From assembly GCF_014194975.1 (NCBI RefSeq), contig NZ_JACIAY010000015.1, forward strand, positions 1 through 64,000: a DNA stretch of 64,000 nucleotides. The letters run 5' to 3'. Below are positions 16,981-25,954 of this stretch, in pieces. The notes beneath the pieces are model-generated. The model made no database searches. It had not been told where the DNA came from and saw only the letters and a program-made list of their open reading frames with translations. Source of the DNA: Sphingomonas sp. BK580. GTDB lineage: Bacteria > Pseudomonadota > Alphaproteobacteria > Sphingomonadales > Sphingomonadaceae. The stretch's first letter is position 1, and each line of letters begins with the position of its first letter. Both the position numbers and the translations under genes were made by a program.

Positions 16981-18213
16981 TTATGGCTTTAGCCGGATCA
17001 TGGTCACGCCGTGGGGCGCCACCTGACTGGCGAACTGGCGAGAGCTAGAGCCGAGATTCCGGTGGGCCCACAGGTCGCGAACCTTCAGCTTCACAGATGC
17101 GGGCAAACCGAGTGCCGCCCACTCGGCCGTGATGCGCGCCGGCGTCTCGCCTCGATTCCACAACGTCACCGCGCGACCGCCGTCCGCGAGCGGCTTCGAC
17201 CAGACCTCTAGGTCGCCGTCGCGCCGAACACGATGCCCTTGCACCCCGAGTGGATCCTGGTCGACCGCGATCACCTCGCGATTGAGGAGGATGTCGCGGG
17301 TGGCCTGCGACATGGCCGCCACGTCGTTGCCCGCGATGAGGGGGGAGGCCATCATAGCCCAGAGCGAGAAGTGCGACCTGTACTCCTCGTCCGTCAGTCC
17401 GCCGTTACCGACTTCAAGCATGTCCGGGTCGTTCCAATGCCCGGGGCCGGCGTAGGGCCACATCGGTTCGTTCATGTCGACGATCGAGGAGACGCCCCAG
17501 CTGTAGCTGTGCTTGCCCTTCCACTTGTCGGTTATGTCACCGGTGGTGCGCCACATATTGCCGATGTTGGCGGCCCAGAGCCAAGGCTTCGAGTTGCCCC
17601 ACTCGCACATCGAGAACAGGATCGCGCGACCGCTGGCACGAAGCGCGTCCGACATGAGAGCATACGCCTCCTCGGCGTTCCGCACGCCGGTCGAGCACCA
17701 GTCGTATTTCAGATAGTCTACGCCCCAGCGCGCATATTGGAGCGCGTCCTGGTACTCGTGCCCCTGGCTGCCCGGACGACCTCCGCAGGTCTTCGTGCCA
17801 GCATCTGAATAGATGCCAAACTTCAGGCCTTTGCCATGAACGTAGTCGGCGAGCGCTTTCAGCCCGGAGGGAAATCGGTCCCGATCCTCGGTGATGAAGC
17901 CGTCGGCATCACGTGTGCCATGCCAGCAGTCGTCGATGACGACGTACTCGTACCCGGCGGCCTTCATGCCGTTCGTGGCGATCGCGTCCGCAGTCGCGCG
18001 GATCGTCTGCTCGTTCACCTTGCAGGCGAACTTGTTCCAGCTGTTCCATCCCATCGGCGGTGTCTGCGCGAGGCCGTTGGGCCGCCGCTTCGGGTCTTTC
18101 GACGGCGCCAAGGTGTTCGGGTCCTGATCGAGAACCTCCTGCCCCAGGGCGGGCGACGTGGCCTGCAGCAGCAGGATGGTCGCTGCGATGACAGATGAGA
18201 TCTTTCTTGGCAT
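16981..18213 (-). CDS. GH27 alpha-galactosidase, exported
   Basis: A protein of 410 aa with a Sec signal peptide (cleavage after residue 24, PALG). The GH27 barrel shows PPMGWNSWNKF (52-62), DDCWH (94-98) and the nucleophile D171 in YLKYDWC. The acid/base lies in GPGHWNDPDMLEVG (257-270), and the C-terminal antiparallel beta-domain is typical of the family. The reaction removes terminal alpha-linked galactose, for example the alpha-1,6-Gal side groups of galactomannan; some relatives act on alpha-Gal glycolipids. The ATG directly follows the stop of a 30-codon ORF (TAGATG), and its ribosome binding site (GGAGGG) lies inside that ORF. The gene lies between the GH5 and GH59 genes in one transcription unit. 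Confidence 0.93.
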   Translation of the reverse strand: MPRKISSVIAATILLLQATSPALGQEVLDQDPNTLAPSKDPKRRPNGLAQTPPMGWNSWNKFACKVNEQTIRATADAIATNGMKAAGYEYVVIDDCWHGTRDADGFITEDRDRFPSGLKALADYVHGKGLKFGIYSDAGTKTCGGRPGSQGHEYQDALQYARWGVDYLKYDWCSTGVRNAEEAYALMSDALRASGRAILFSMCEWGNSKPWLWAANIGNMWRTTGDITDKWKGKHSYSWGVSSIVDMNEPMWPYAGPGHWNDPDMLEVGNGGLTDEEYRSHFSLWAMMASPLIAGNDVAAMSQATRDILLNREVIAVDQDPLGVQGHRVRRDGDLEVWSKPLADGGRAVTLWNRGETPARITAEWAALGLPASVKLKVRDLWAHRNLGSSSRQFASQVAPHGVTMIRLKP

Positions 18214-18306
18214 CTAACCCTCCAGCAGCGTCACGCGGGTACGGCTCGCGTGAGCATTCTCGCCGATGCCGCAACGACGTCCGCGGTCGGTCCTCATGAT
18301 GTTCAT
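18214..18306 (-). CDS. Micro-ORF of 30 codons between GH5 and GH27 genes
   Basis: A short frame beginning MNIMRTDRG and ending VTLLEG fills the whole gap between two enzyme genes. Its ATG overlaps the GH5 stop as ATGA (18303-18306), and its TAG abuts the GH27 ATG. No domain or membrane segment is visible and the product is basic. It may simply keep ribosomes moving to couple GH5 and GH27 translation, or be a chance frame. Confidence 0.4.
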   Translation of the reverse strand: MNIMRTDRGRRCGIGENAHASRTRVTLLEG

Positions 18307-19379
18307 TGTGCCTCCTCGGCGAACGACCTGCGTCGCCCGCCACTCGGGTGCGTGCATGAGGCACCTGCGTTGGGGATTGAGCAGGGGCGGCGCGACGTGT
18401 GCCGGACGCTGCCGGGATCCGAGATCATCAGCGCCTCGCCCGCGTCGGACTTCCAATGTCCGTATCGCCCATCGTTGGTCACGTCGTAGCGGTTCTCGGC
18501 GCGACAGTCGCCGTTGGGTACCATGCCCCAGGACCATGTAAGCCAGCCGATCTGCGCGCGCTGGAGCACCCGCATCGCCCAGCGATACGGCGATGCCCCG
18601 CAGTCCCATCCCGACGACGTCGGACCTTCGCCCAGGAGAAAGGGGATGTTCTCCCGCGTCACCCGCTTGACGATCGCGCGATAGGGCGCCTTGCGCTGCT
18701 GCTCGGTCCCGACCCAATAGCTATGCGCGGACACGAGGATGGCCCGGCGCGGGTCCGCAGCGTTCAGCGGGGTCCAGCTGTCTAGGAGCATCTCGTACTC
18801 CTTACCCCAGTCTGAGCCGTCAATCACAAGCGGCACATCGATGTCGGCCGCGCGGATGCGGGCGATCGCGACGCGGTAACCCGCGACGAACGCGCTTGCC
18901 GAGACCTCCGCGCCGGCCTCGTTGGCAATGTTAACTAGCACCCAGCGCCTGTGGCGTCGGACTACCGCGGCGATGTCGGGCCGAGTCCAATAGTCGACAC
19001 AGTCGCCCAATTTCTCCCACTTGCCGGTAGCGGCGTGGCATTCCGCGATCGGTATCAGCCCGTTGTTGATCGCATTGCGCAGAACCGCATCGAGCGTCTC
19101 CGCCGCATAATCGGGTGTGGTCATGATTCTGACCGAGTTGGCGCCGGTCCGGGCGATCTCCGGGAGGGTCCACTGTCCCGTCGGGTCGGGCGAGTGGGCG
19201 AACATCTCGTTGACGCCGCGTAGCACCACCCGCTCGCCCGCTGCGGTATAGAGGAAGCGACCGCGGACCGTCATGGTGCCACCCGACTCCCCGGCGACGC
19301 CAGCGCCCGGTACGGCACAGGCCAGGGCGAACAAGACGAGGCGGTCGACCCAACGGGACATAGGCGGCGGCTCGCTCAT
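18303..19379 (-). CDS. GH5 family glycoside hydrolase, probable beta-mannanase
   Basis: A protein of 358 aa with an N-terminal signal peptide or anchor (residues 8-30). The order of motifs matches single-domain bacterial mannanases of GH5: VVLRGVNE (51-58), GANSVRIM (79-86), DYW (129-131), LVNIANEAG with acid/base E154, LVIDGSDWGKEY, HSYW (219-222), FLLGEGP with nucleophile E251, then IGWLTWSWG. The residue after the NE pair is Ala rather than the usual Pro. Expected reaction: endo-cleavage of a beta-1,4-mannan-type backbone in the periplasm or outside; endoglucanase activity cannot be excluded. Its ATG overlaps the stop of the upstream halogenase gene (ATGA, 19376-19379), so the two are translationally coupled. 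Confidence 0.85.
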   Translation of the reverse strand: MSEPPPMSRWVDRLVLFALACAVPGAGVAGESGGTMTVRGRFLYTAAGERVVLRGVNEMFAHSPDPTGQWTLPEIARTGANSVRIMTTPDYAAETLDAVLRNAINNGLIPIAECHAATGKWEKLGDCVDYWTRPDIAAVVRRHRRWVLVNIANEAGAEVSASAFVAGYRVAIARIRAADIDVPLVIDGSDWGKEYEMLLDSWTPLNAADPRRAILVSAHSYWVGTEQQRKAPYRAIVKRVTRENIPFLLGEGPTSSGWDCGASPYRWAMRVLQRAQIGWLTWSWGMVPNGDCRAENRYDVTNDGRYGHWKSDAGEALMISDPGSVRHTSRRPCSIPNAGASCTHPSGGRRRSFAEEAQ

Positions 19380-20965
19380 GGTTCCGCCGCCATTCTCGAC
19401 GGGTCGATCGCTGGCCAACGCACGTCCGGCGATGAGGCATCGACTGCCGAAGCGGCTGCACAGCAGCTGGAGATGTAGTCTTCGTGGAGCGCTAGTTGGT
19501 CGGCGGCTCGCCCGAGGGCACTGCGCATCGCGGCCATCTGTGTCGCCAACGAGAGCGCTGGAATCGCATCGGCGGCGGGGTCGTGCGCGTGCGGCATGAT
19601 GCCCTGGCCTACCATCACGGCCAGCCAGCTGCTCTCGGAGAAGAGTTCGTCGCCCTCGCGGAAGATCCGTCCGGCGGCACGAAACAGATCGAGCCGCCGA
19701 GCCAGCGAGTCCGGCACGCGCATATCGCCGCAATATCGCCAGAAGGCGTCGTCGTCGCGCGTGCTTGCCTTGTAGTGAAGGATGAGGAAGTCACGTATTC
19801 GTTCATATTCGCTGACACTCTGTCGGTTGAACTCAGCGCGCTCGGCTTGCCAGCCCGCAGCGGTCGGGAAGAGCGTGAGCAGCCGTGTGATGGCCGTCTG
19901 GATGAGGTGGATGCTGGTCGACTCGAGTGGTTCAAGGAAGCCTCCCGACAAACCGATGGCGACGACGTTGCGGCTCCACAGCCTTCGTCGATGACCGGCG
20001 ATGAAGCGGAGACGCCTCGGCTCGCCCACCGCTTCGCCGTCCAAGCCGGCGCGCAGATCCTTCAATGCAGCCTCGTCACTCAGATGCGCGCTGCTGTAGA
20101 CGATCCCGCTGCCGGTCCGATGCTGCAGCGGAATGCGCCAGCGCCAGCCGCCGCGCACGGCCGTGGAGCGCGTGTAGGGCAGGACCGGGCCGGACCGCGC
20201 GGAGGGCAGTGCGATGGCGCGATCGCAGGGCAGCCAATGCGACCAATCCTCGAACGGCTCTGCCATCGCGCGACCGAGCAGCAGCGATGCGAAGCCGCTG
20301 CAATCGATGAAGAGGTCGCCGACGATCTCGGTCCCGTTCTCGAGCGCGATGGAGGCGACGGCGCCGTCTCGGTCGGAGCGGCGTACGTCCGTGATCCGGC
20401 CTTCGATCCGGCGCACGCCCTTCGCCTCGCTCCAGCGCCGCAACAGCATCGCATAGCGCCCTGCGTCGAAGTGATAGGCATAACTGATGGTCGAGAGCGG
20501 GTGGTTGGGATCGGACGAGGGCGTGCCGAAGCGGCCGCGGGAGGCGGCGAGCGCGGCCATGCTATAGTGTTCGAGGCGTTCCTGCTCGGACCTTCCGTCG
20601 TCGTGGTGGCGACGCAGCCACAGCTGGTGGAACCGCAACGTCCGGGTATCCCGCCCGAAGGTGCCGAAGGGATGGAAATAGCGGTTGCCGAGACGCCCCC
20701 AGTCGACGAATTCGATGCCCAACTTGAAGCTGCCGCCTGTCTCGCGGATGAACTGATGCTCGTCGATCCCCAGCAGGGCGTTGAAGTCCCTGATGGTCGG
20801 GATCGTCGCCTCGCCGACTCCCACCGTCCCGATCGCGTCCGACTCGACGAGCGTCACCTCAACGCCCGAGGGCATGAGCAGCCGAGCCATGGCCGCCGCG
20901 GTCATCCAGCCGGCGCTACCCCCGCCCACGATCACGACGCGCCGGACGAGGCCCTCGACCGTCAT
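19376..20965 (-). CDS. Flavin-dependent tryptophan halogenase homologue A
   Basis: A protein of 529 aa of the PrnA/RebH type. FAD-binding GGGSAGW is at 14-20, the reactive lysine expected to form the haloamine is K81 (GGSFKLGIEFVDW), the halogenase motif WRWRIP is intact at 274-279, and the catalytic glutamate is E348 in FLEPLESTSIHL. Known members chlorinate or brominate indoles using reduced flavin supplied by a separate reductase; no reductase gene is seen next to it. Homologues beside TonB receptors in Caulobacter, Xanthomonas and sphingomonads have been annotated from sequence, and their true substrates are mostly unknown. Its start overlaps the stop of halogenase B (ATGA) and its stop overlaps the GH5 start (ATGA). 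No export signal is seen. Confidence 0.88.
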   Translation of the reverse strand: MTVEGLVRRVVIVGGGSAGWMTAAAMARLLMPSGVEVTLVESDAIGTVGVGEATIPTIRDFNALLGIDEHQFIRETGGSFKLGIEFVDWGRLGNRYFHPFGTFGRDTRTLRFHQLWLRRHHDDGRSEQERLEHYSMAALAASRGRFGTPSSDPNHPLSTISYAYHFDAGRYAMLLRRWSEAKGVRRIEGRITDVRRSDRDGAVASIALENGTEIVGDLFIDCSGFASLLLGRAMAEPFEDWSHWLPCDRAIALPSARSGPVLPYTRSTAVRGGWRWRIPLQHRTGSGIVYSSAHLSDEAALKDLRAGLDGEAVGEPRRLRFIAGHRRRLWSRNVVAIGLSGGFLEPLESTSIHLIQTAITRLLTLFPTAAGWQAERAEFNRQSVSEYERIRDFLILHYKASTRDDDAFWRYCGDMRVPDSLARRLDLFRAAGRIFREGDELFSESSWLAVMVGQGIMPHAHDPAADAIPALSLATQMAAMRSALGRAADQLALHEDYISSCCAAASAVDASSPDVRWPAIDPSRMAAEP

Positions 20966-22515
20966 GTCAGGGCCACGGCCGGCATCGTTGCACCGAGTTG
21001 TTGTATCAGCGCGCGATGTGGCGGAAGCCGTCGAACCGCGTTGGCCTGTTGCGCGCGGATGTCGGCGAAGGTCCTGCGCGCGTCCTCGAAGAAGCGGTAC
21101 GATCCAGCCTGGGCGGTCAGGTCTGTCCGGAAGTGCATGCCATATAGCACGTACTGCCAATTCTCGGCGAGGAACACGTCGTGGTTCAGATCCACGTCCA
21201 TGAAGGCGGGGGCGCGATAGCGCCAGCGCTCCAAACGTTCCCTGAGGCTGTCCGAGATCGTCGAGGAGTCGCGGTTGTCGCGCCAGAACGGGTCGTCATC
21301 ACGACGGCTGAGGCAGTAATGCAACTTAATGAAGTCGACCACGTGATCGTAGCGGCGCACCATGATCTCGTTGAACTGGCGTGCCGACACCTCCATCTGT
21401 CCGTTCCAAGGGAAAATATTGACCAGGTTCATGACCGCGATCTCGGCGAAGCCGATCCCGGTGGCTTCGAGCGGTTCGATGAAGCCGGCGGACAATCCGA
21501 TTGCGACGCAGTTCTTGTGCCATTGTGCGGTACGATAGCCGGTCTCGAAGTCCAGCCTGCGTGCGTTCGATCGCTCCGCGTCAGGTCCGAGATAGTCGCG
21601 CAACGTGCGCTCGGCGTCATCGTCGCTGCAATGATCGGTGGAGTAGACGTAGCCAGTCCCGCGGCGCTCGTGCAGCCCGATGTCCCAGATCCATCCCGCG
21701 TGCTGTGCGGTAGCGAAGGTCTGCGAGGGCACGGGCGATTGCGTCGATCGATACGGCAGCTGGATCGCCACCGCCCGGTTGGTGAACAACTCGGCTCGAC
21801 GCGATCGGAACGGGACGTCGAGAGCCTGACCGATCAGCTGCGCCCGGAAGCCGGTGCAGTCGACGTACAGGCCGGCGCGATGGGTGCCGCTGTCACGACA
21901 CGCGAGTTCGGCGATGGCGCCGTCATCTGCAAGCTGCACCGAGGTGACCGTGTCGACCACGTGCGTGACCCCCAGCTCCAAAGCTCGCCGCCGCAGGAGT
22001 CGGCCAAGTAGAGCGGCATCGAAGTGGTACGCGTAGGCTAGAGGGCCGCGATACGGCGGGTGCTGTGCCAGCTTGGGCGCGAGGCAGGCATCGGCCGCGA
22101 CCTGTTGCACGGTGTTGGCGCTCGCCCATGCAACCTCGCCGGCGGCACCGAGCAGCCAGTACGGCAACAGATCGAGCCCGTCGTGATCATCGCTGAGCTG
22201 GAAAGGGTGGAAGTAATGGTGCCGGGCCGTGGCCGACGGCGCGATCAACCAGTCGTTGAACCGAATGCCCTGCTTGAACGTAGCGGAGCACTCGCGGATC
22301 AGCTCGGCCTCGTCGATATCGATGGCCTCCAGCGTCTTGCGCAGGCTGGGGAAGCTGCCCTCGCCGACGCCGATGGGCGGAATGTCGGGTGCCTCGATGA
22401 CGGTGACACGGACTCCGTCGGGGGAGGCTGAGTTCAGGCGTTTGGCCAGGTAGGCGGCGGCGATCCAGCCCGCCGTGCCGCCTCCCACGATGATGATGTC
22501 CCTGACCAGCGCCAA
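20962..22515 (-). CDS. Flavin-dependent tryptophan halogenase homologue B
   Basis: A protein of 517 aa, a diverged paralogue of the downstream homologue A. It has GGGTAGW (11-17), the lysine equivalent K81 (SATFKQGIRFNDW) and the glutamate E350 in FIEPLEATGIGF. The second signature reads WIWDIG (275-280), so the Pro of WxWxIP is Gly. The lysine and glutamate needed for halogenation are therefore present, but the signature that blocks ordinary monooxygenase chemistry is altered. Translation starts at TTG 22515, supported by GGAGAGG about 6 nt upstream; no in-frame ATG precedes the FAD motif. It begins 26 nt after the TonB receptor stop and overlaps homologue A by ATGA. Function in the operon is unknown. 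Confidence 0.86.
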   Translation of the reverse strand: MALVRDIIIVGGGTAGWIAAAYLAKRLNSASPDGVRVTVIEAPDIPPIGVGEGSFPSLRKTLEAIDIDEAELIRECSATFKQGIRFNDWLIAPSATARHHYFHPFQLSDDHDGLDLLPYWLLGAAGEVAWASANTVQQVAADACLAPKLAQHPPYRGPLAYAYHFDAALLGRLLRRRALELGVTHVVDTVTSVQLADDGAIAELACRDSGTHRAGLYVDCTGFRAQLIGQALDVPFRSRRAELFTNRAVAIQLPYRSTQSPVPSQTFATAQHAGWIWDIGLHERRGTGYVYSTDHCSDDDAERTLRDYLGPDAERSNARRLDFETGYRTAQWHKNCVAIGLSAGFIEPLEATGIGFAEIAVMNLVNIFPWNGQMEVSARQFNEIMVRRYDHVVDFIKLHYCLSRRDDDPFWRDNRDSSTISDSLRERLERWRYRAPAFMDVDLNHDVFLAENWQYVLYGMHFRTDLTAQAGSYRFFEDARRTFADIRAQQANAVRRLPPHRALIQQLGATMPAVALT

Positions 22516-22540
22516 CCGACCCTCTCCTACTACGAACCGA

Positions 22541-25500
22541 TCAGAAGCTGAAGTTTATACCCCCTTCCACCCGACGATCCGAGATGAACCAGCTACGCGT
22601 CAGCAGGGCGCCGCCCGGATAGCCGCCCATCAGCGTCTTGGTGGTGGAGTTGGTGAGGTTGGTTCCCTGGATGTAGACGCGAAGGTTCTTGATCAGCTCG
22701 ATGGTCACGCCGGCGTCCAACTGGCCATAGGCCGCGGCGTAGACGGGAAGCGAGGCGCTGACCGTTCTGCTGGCGCCCGATGCATCCACCAGCGAGTAGT
22801 TCGGCGTGGTACCGTTGCCATTGGTCGTCTGCAGATACCGGCTGCGCCACGAGTAAGCGACGCGGAGCGAGAGCGGATTACGCTCGTATAGCAGCTGCGC
22901 ATTCACGTTGTGCTTCGAGAGGCCGACGAGCGGTATGCCGCTCAGCTCCTCGCCGCTGATCCCCCTTGCAAGTGCGCTCGGCGACTTGCTGTCGATGAAG
23001 GTGTAGTTTGCCTCCACGCCGATGCCATCGAAGGGCGCGGGCAGTTCACTGAAAAACTTTCGGCCGCCGATCTCGGTCCCAGTGACGAACGACTTCTTGG
23101 AGGCGTTGTAGACCTCATTGGCCTGGATGAAGCTGGTGGCGTTGAAGGTCGTGCCGTCCGCTCGCGTGAAGGTCTGCGAGTAGGGTCGAAGTGTTGTTCC
23201 ATATAGGATCTGGTCGGTCAACGCCTTGTGGAAGACAGCGATATGTAGATTGAGGTCGTTGCCTCTGTAATATTCGGCGCTCAGGTCGAGGTTGGTCGAC
23301 ATGGTCGGCTTGAGTGCGACGTTCCCGCGGTTCGCAGTGAAGCCGTTGAAGATCGGGTTGAACGAGTTGCCACCCGTGTTGTTGGCATTCGTCGCCGTGT
23401 TGAGGCCGATGATCTGCGTGGCTCTCGTCGAGATGAAGTCAGGCATCGACAGCGTGCGCGTCGCCGCCAGCCGAACGGCCAGATTCTCGGTTGGGTGAAG
23501 ATTGATGTTCAGGGACGGCAGGAAGCGGGTCACGTTGAAGCGACCGCTGACCACCGAGGCGCTGCTGGCCTGCTGCACGAAGTTGTTCGCGACGCCGTCG
23601 GCAAGATCCGCGTCTGCGTCGGCCTGCGAGAAGTAGAAGCTCGGGGTCGTGATCACGCTGTTGCCCGAACCGTCACGCTCCAGTCGGACGACGCGAAGGC
23701 CGACGTTGCCATCGACGCGCAGGTCGGTGCCCCCGGCGAAGCGGGCTTGAACGTAGGCCGCCTTGTTGCGCAGGCGGGTGACGATCAGCCCAGCGCGATC
23801 CTGCAGGCCTACAGGGTTGGGTCCGTTGGGATTGGCTGCCGTGTCGTAGCCGTACAGTTGCTGGATCAGGATGGGGTCGTAGGTGCCGAGCAGCGACTGA
23901 CTCGGCGTGTAGACGCCGGCGGGGACATCGAGATCGCCCTTGAAGAAGTTGCTGAAGCCCTCGAAGTTCGCGTCACCAGGCCGTCCGTCGGCGAGAGTGC
24001 GCTGCGGCGAGCCGTTCCAGTCACGCCCGAGAGCGGCCCAATACGTGCCGATCTGATTGTCCCGCTCCCGGCGGTTGGCATAGCGCGCACCCGCCTGGAT
24101 CTGGCGCACGAAGCCGGTGCCGTCGCCCACGTTCCAGGAGAGATCGAGGTTGACCGCGGTCTCGTTTGCCCGGTTCCGATCCGGATTGAAGGCGAAGCTC
24201 TGCCATTGGTAGGCTGAACGATCGCCGAAGGAAGTTGCAGGAGTGGCGGTGAAGAGCGGCAGGTCGCCCGTGGCGTCGAAGCCGAACGAGCCCAGCGTCG
24301 TGCCGATCGACGAACTTTCGGCGTCCAGGTTCGAGAAGGAATGGATGAACTGCACCGCGCCGGACAACCGCAGCTTCGAGCTCACGTCCCAGGTGAAGCC
24401 CTGGCTGAAGTCACGCGTCTCGTTCTCCTGGCGGCTGGCGGTGCCCGACGTCGAAAGCGAGCCTTGCGTGAAGTTGGCCTGTGAAGCGGGAGTCAGGCTG
24501 CTGGCGCTCACCAGGATCCCGTTCGAGTCGTAGGCTGCGTCCGCGGAAGGATTGGGGAAGAGCGTGGCATCGGTGTTGCTCGGCACCGCGAACACGACGC
24601 GTTCGGTCCGATCGCTTCGATAATTGGATATGAAGCTGGTGTGGAAGAAGCGCAGCCCCTCGGTCGGCTCCCACTGGACCGCGCCGTAGAAGCCCTGACG
24701 ACGCCGCTCGAAATCCTCCTGGCCGAAATCGAAACCGCCGGGGATATAGCGCTGCTCGCCGGCGACGATGCGGGGGTAATAGGGCTCGGCGCGCGCGAAC
24801 GAGCTGCGGCTCCGCAGCTTGTTGTACGCGACGTCAACCAGCACGCCCAGTCGGCCGATGCCGGTGTCCCAGGTGTTCGCCACCAGGAGCGAGCCGCCGT
24901 ACGAGCCCTTCTTGGAGGAGTCGCCGTAACCTCCCTGCGCGTTGCCTGAGACGGTGAACGACTTGAAGTCGAAAGGCATTTTGGTCCGGAGATCGATCGC
25001 TCCGCCGATCCCACCCTCGATGCGGTCCGCGGTGCTTGCCTTGTAGACGTCAACCGCGGCCATGAGCTCGGGCGTGACCTCGCCCCAGCTGATCCCGCCA
25101 CCGCCATTGGCGCCGACGATCTCACGGCCGTTCAGCGTCGCCAGGACGCCCGACAGTCCGCGCACCTGGATGCCAGACCCTTCCACCGAGAAGCGGTCCG
25201 GATCACCGAGCGACGCGAAGCGGACGATCGAAACGCCGGGCACGCGCTGCAGCACTTCGGTGATCGAATTGTCCGGGAGCTTGCCGGCATCGTCAGCGAC
25301 CACCGAGTCGATGATCGTGTCGGAGTTCCGCTTGCGCTCCGTGGCGCTCTGGAGCGCTTGGCGGCGGGCGGTGACGAGCACTTCGCCCGAGCCTGCCTCC
25401 TCGTTGGCGGCGGCGCCGACGTCTGCCTGATCCACCGCCCGGTCTGGCGCCGTGAACGTTCCCAAATCTGGGCTCGACGAGTTCGTCGCGGTTCCTGCGG

Positions 25501-25603
25501 GTCCGGTCGGAGTGGGCGTTGTCTGCGCCACAGCCAAGCCGGAGGATGCCAATCCGATCGAGACGATCGCTGCGCCCCCCAGCAACGAAGCCTTCCGATT
25601 CAT
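22541..25603 (-). CDS. TonB-dependent receptor of the Xanthomonas/Caulobacter type
   Basis: An outer-membrane transporter, about 1020 aa. A signal peptide (to about AVAQT) and a TonB box (GEVLVTARRQALQSA) lead into a plug with NSITEVLQRVPGVSI and IQVRGLSG. A barrel of about 800 residues ends in the classical aromatic terminus (GGINFSF). The length, and the plug feature ERKRNSDTIIDSVVADDAGKLPD (residues about 88-110), fit the large family that imports carbohydrates and other nutrients in Caulobacter and Xanthomonas. ATG 25603 is chosen over a start 7 codons upstream because GAGAGG lies 6 nt before it. It is the first gene of the operon and probably imports the oligosaccharide released or trimmed by the GH5, GH27 and GH59 enzymes; the ligand is inferred. 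Confidence 0.94.
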   Translation of the reverse strand: MNRKASLLGGAAIVSIGLASSGLAVAQTTPTPTGPAGTATNSSSPDLGTFTAPDRAVDQADVGAAANEEAGSGEVLVTARRQALQSATERKRNSDTIIDSVVADDAGKLPDNSITEVLQRVPGVSIVRFASLGDPDRFSVEGSGIQVRGLSGVLATLNGREIVGANGGGGISWGEVTPELMAAVDVYKASTADRIEGGIGGAIDLRTKMPFDFKSFTVSGNAQGGYGDSSKKGSYGGSLLVANTWDTGIGRLGVLVDVAYNKLRSRSSFARAEPYYPRIVAGEQRYIPGGFDFGQEDFERRRQGFYGAVQWEPTEGLRFFHTSFISNYRSDRTERVVFAVPSNTDATLFPNPSADAAYDSNGILVSASSLTPASQANFTQGSLSTSGTASRQENETRDFSQGFTWDVSSKLRLSGAVQFIHSFSNLDAESSSIGTTLGSFGFDATGDLPLFTATPATSFGDRSAYQWQSFAFNPDRNRANETAVNLDLSWNVGDGTGFVRQIQAGARYANRRERDNQIGTYWAALGRDWNGSPQRTLADGRPGDANFEGFSNFFKGDLDVPAGVYTPSQSLLGTYDPILIQQLYGYDTAANPNGPNPVGLQDRAGLIVTRLRNKAAYVQARFAGGTDLRVDGNVGLRVVRLERDGSGNSVITTPSFYFSQADADADLADGVANNFVQQASSASVVSGRFNVTRFLPSLNINLHPTENLAVRLAATRTLSMPDFISTRATQIIGLNTATNANNTGGNSFNPIFNGFTANRGNVALKPTMSTNLDLSAEYYRGNDLNLHIAVFHKALTDQILYGTTLRPYSQTFTRADGTTFNATSFIQANEVYNASKKSFVTGTEIGGRKFFSELPAPFDGIGVEANYTFIDSKSPSALARGISGEELSGIPLVGLSKHNVNAQLLYERNPLSLRVAYSWRSRYLQTTNGNGTTPNYSLVDASGASRTVSASLPVYAAAYGQLDAGVTIELIKNLRVYIQGTNLTNSTTKTLMGGYPGGALLTRSWFISDRRVEGGINFSF

Positions 25604-25954
25604 CTTAACCCTCTCCGAGAACACGCTTGTTAGCGTTCTCCGCAGATCCGCCAGATTAATCTGACTTTGTCAACCGGTGGTCGAACAGATGTAGATTAAC
25701 GACCGAGCCCGAGCGATGCGCTGGGCCCATAGTTGCGCTGTCGATATCGGGCAGGCGCAGGTCCCTGGAGAGCCGCGACCACCGCACGCATGATCGCAGC
25801 TAAGCCCACGCAAGGTGGCACTGCGTAGCCTTGCGAAGCGGCTCCGGCGCCTTCGAGATCAACCTGCGGACGGAGCGGGGAACTAAGCAGAAGCCCCTGA
25901 GTGACCGCTGTTGGGTCTGGCCTTCAGGGCTCCAAAGTCTCAACGCGCGACAAG
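25604..25954 (-). promoter_or_regulatory. Upstream region of the receptor/halogenase/GH operon
   Basis: About 350 bp without a supported gene, containing the operon promoter. Two palindromes stand out: CAGATTAATCTG at 25652-25663 (perfect, 12 bp) and ACGCT-TGTT-AGCGT at 25623-25636, which contains TGTTAGCG, a half-site like those of LacI-family operators in gammaproteobacterial and xanthomonad sugar operons. Either could bind a repressor. Only the positions are seen; binding is inference. Confidence 0.4.

Noticed and set aside
18307..18717. Long upstream extension of the micro-ORF frame into GH5
   Set aside because: It overlaps the GH5 catalytic region in another frame; only the part after the GH5 stop fits the gene junctions.
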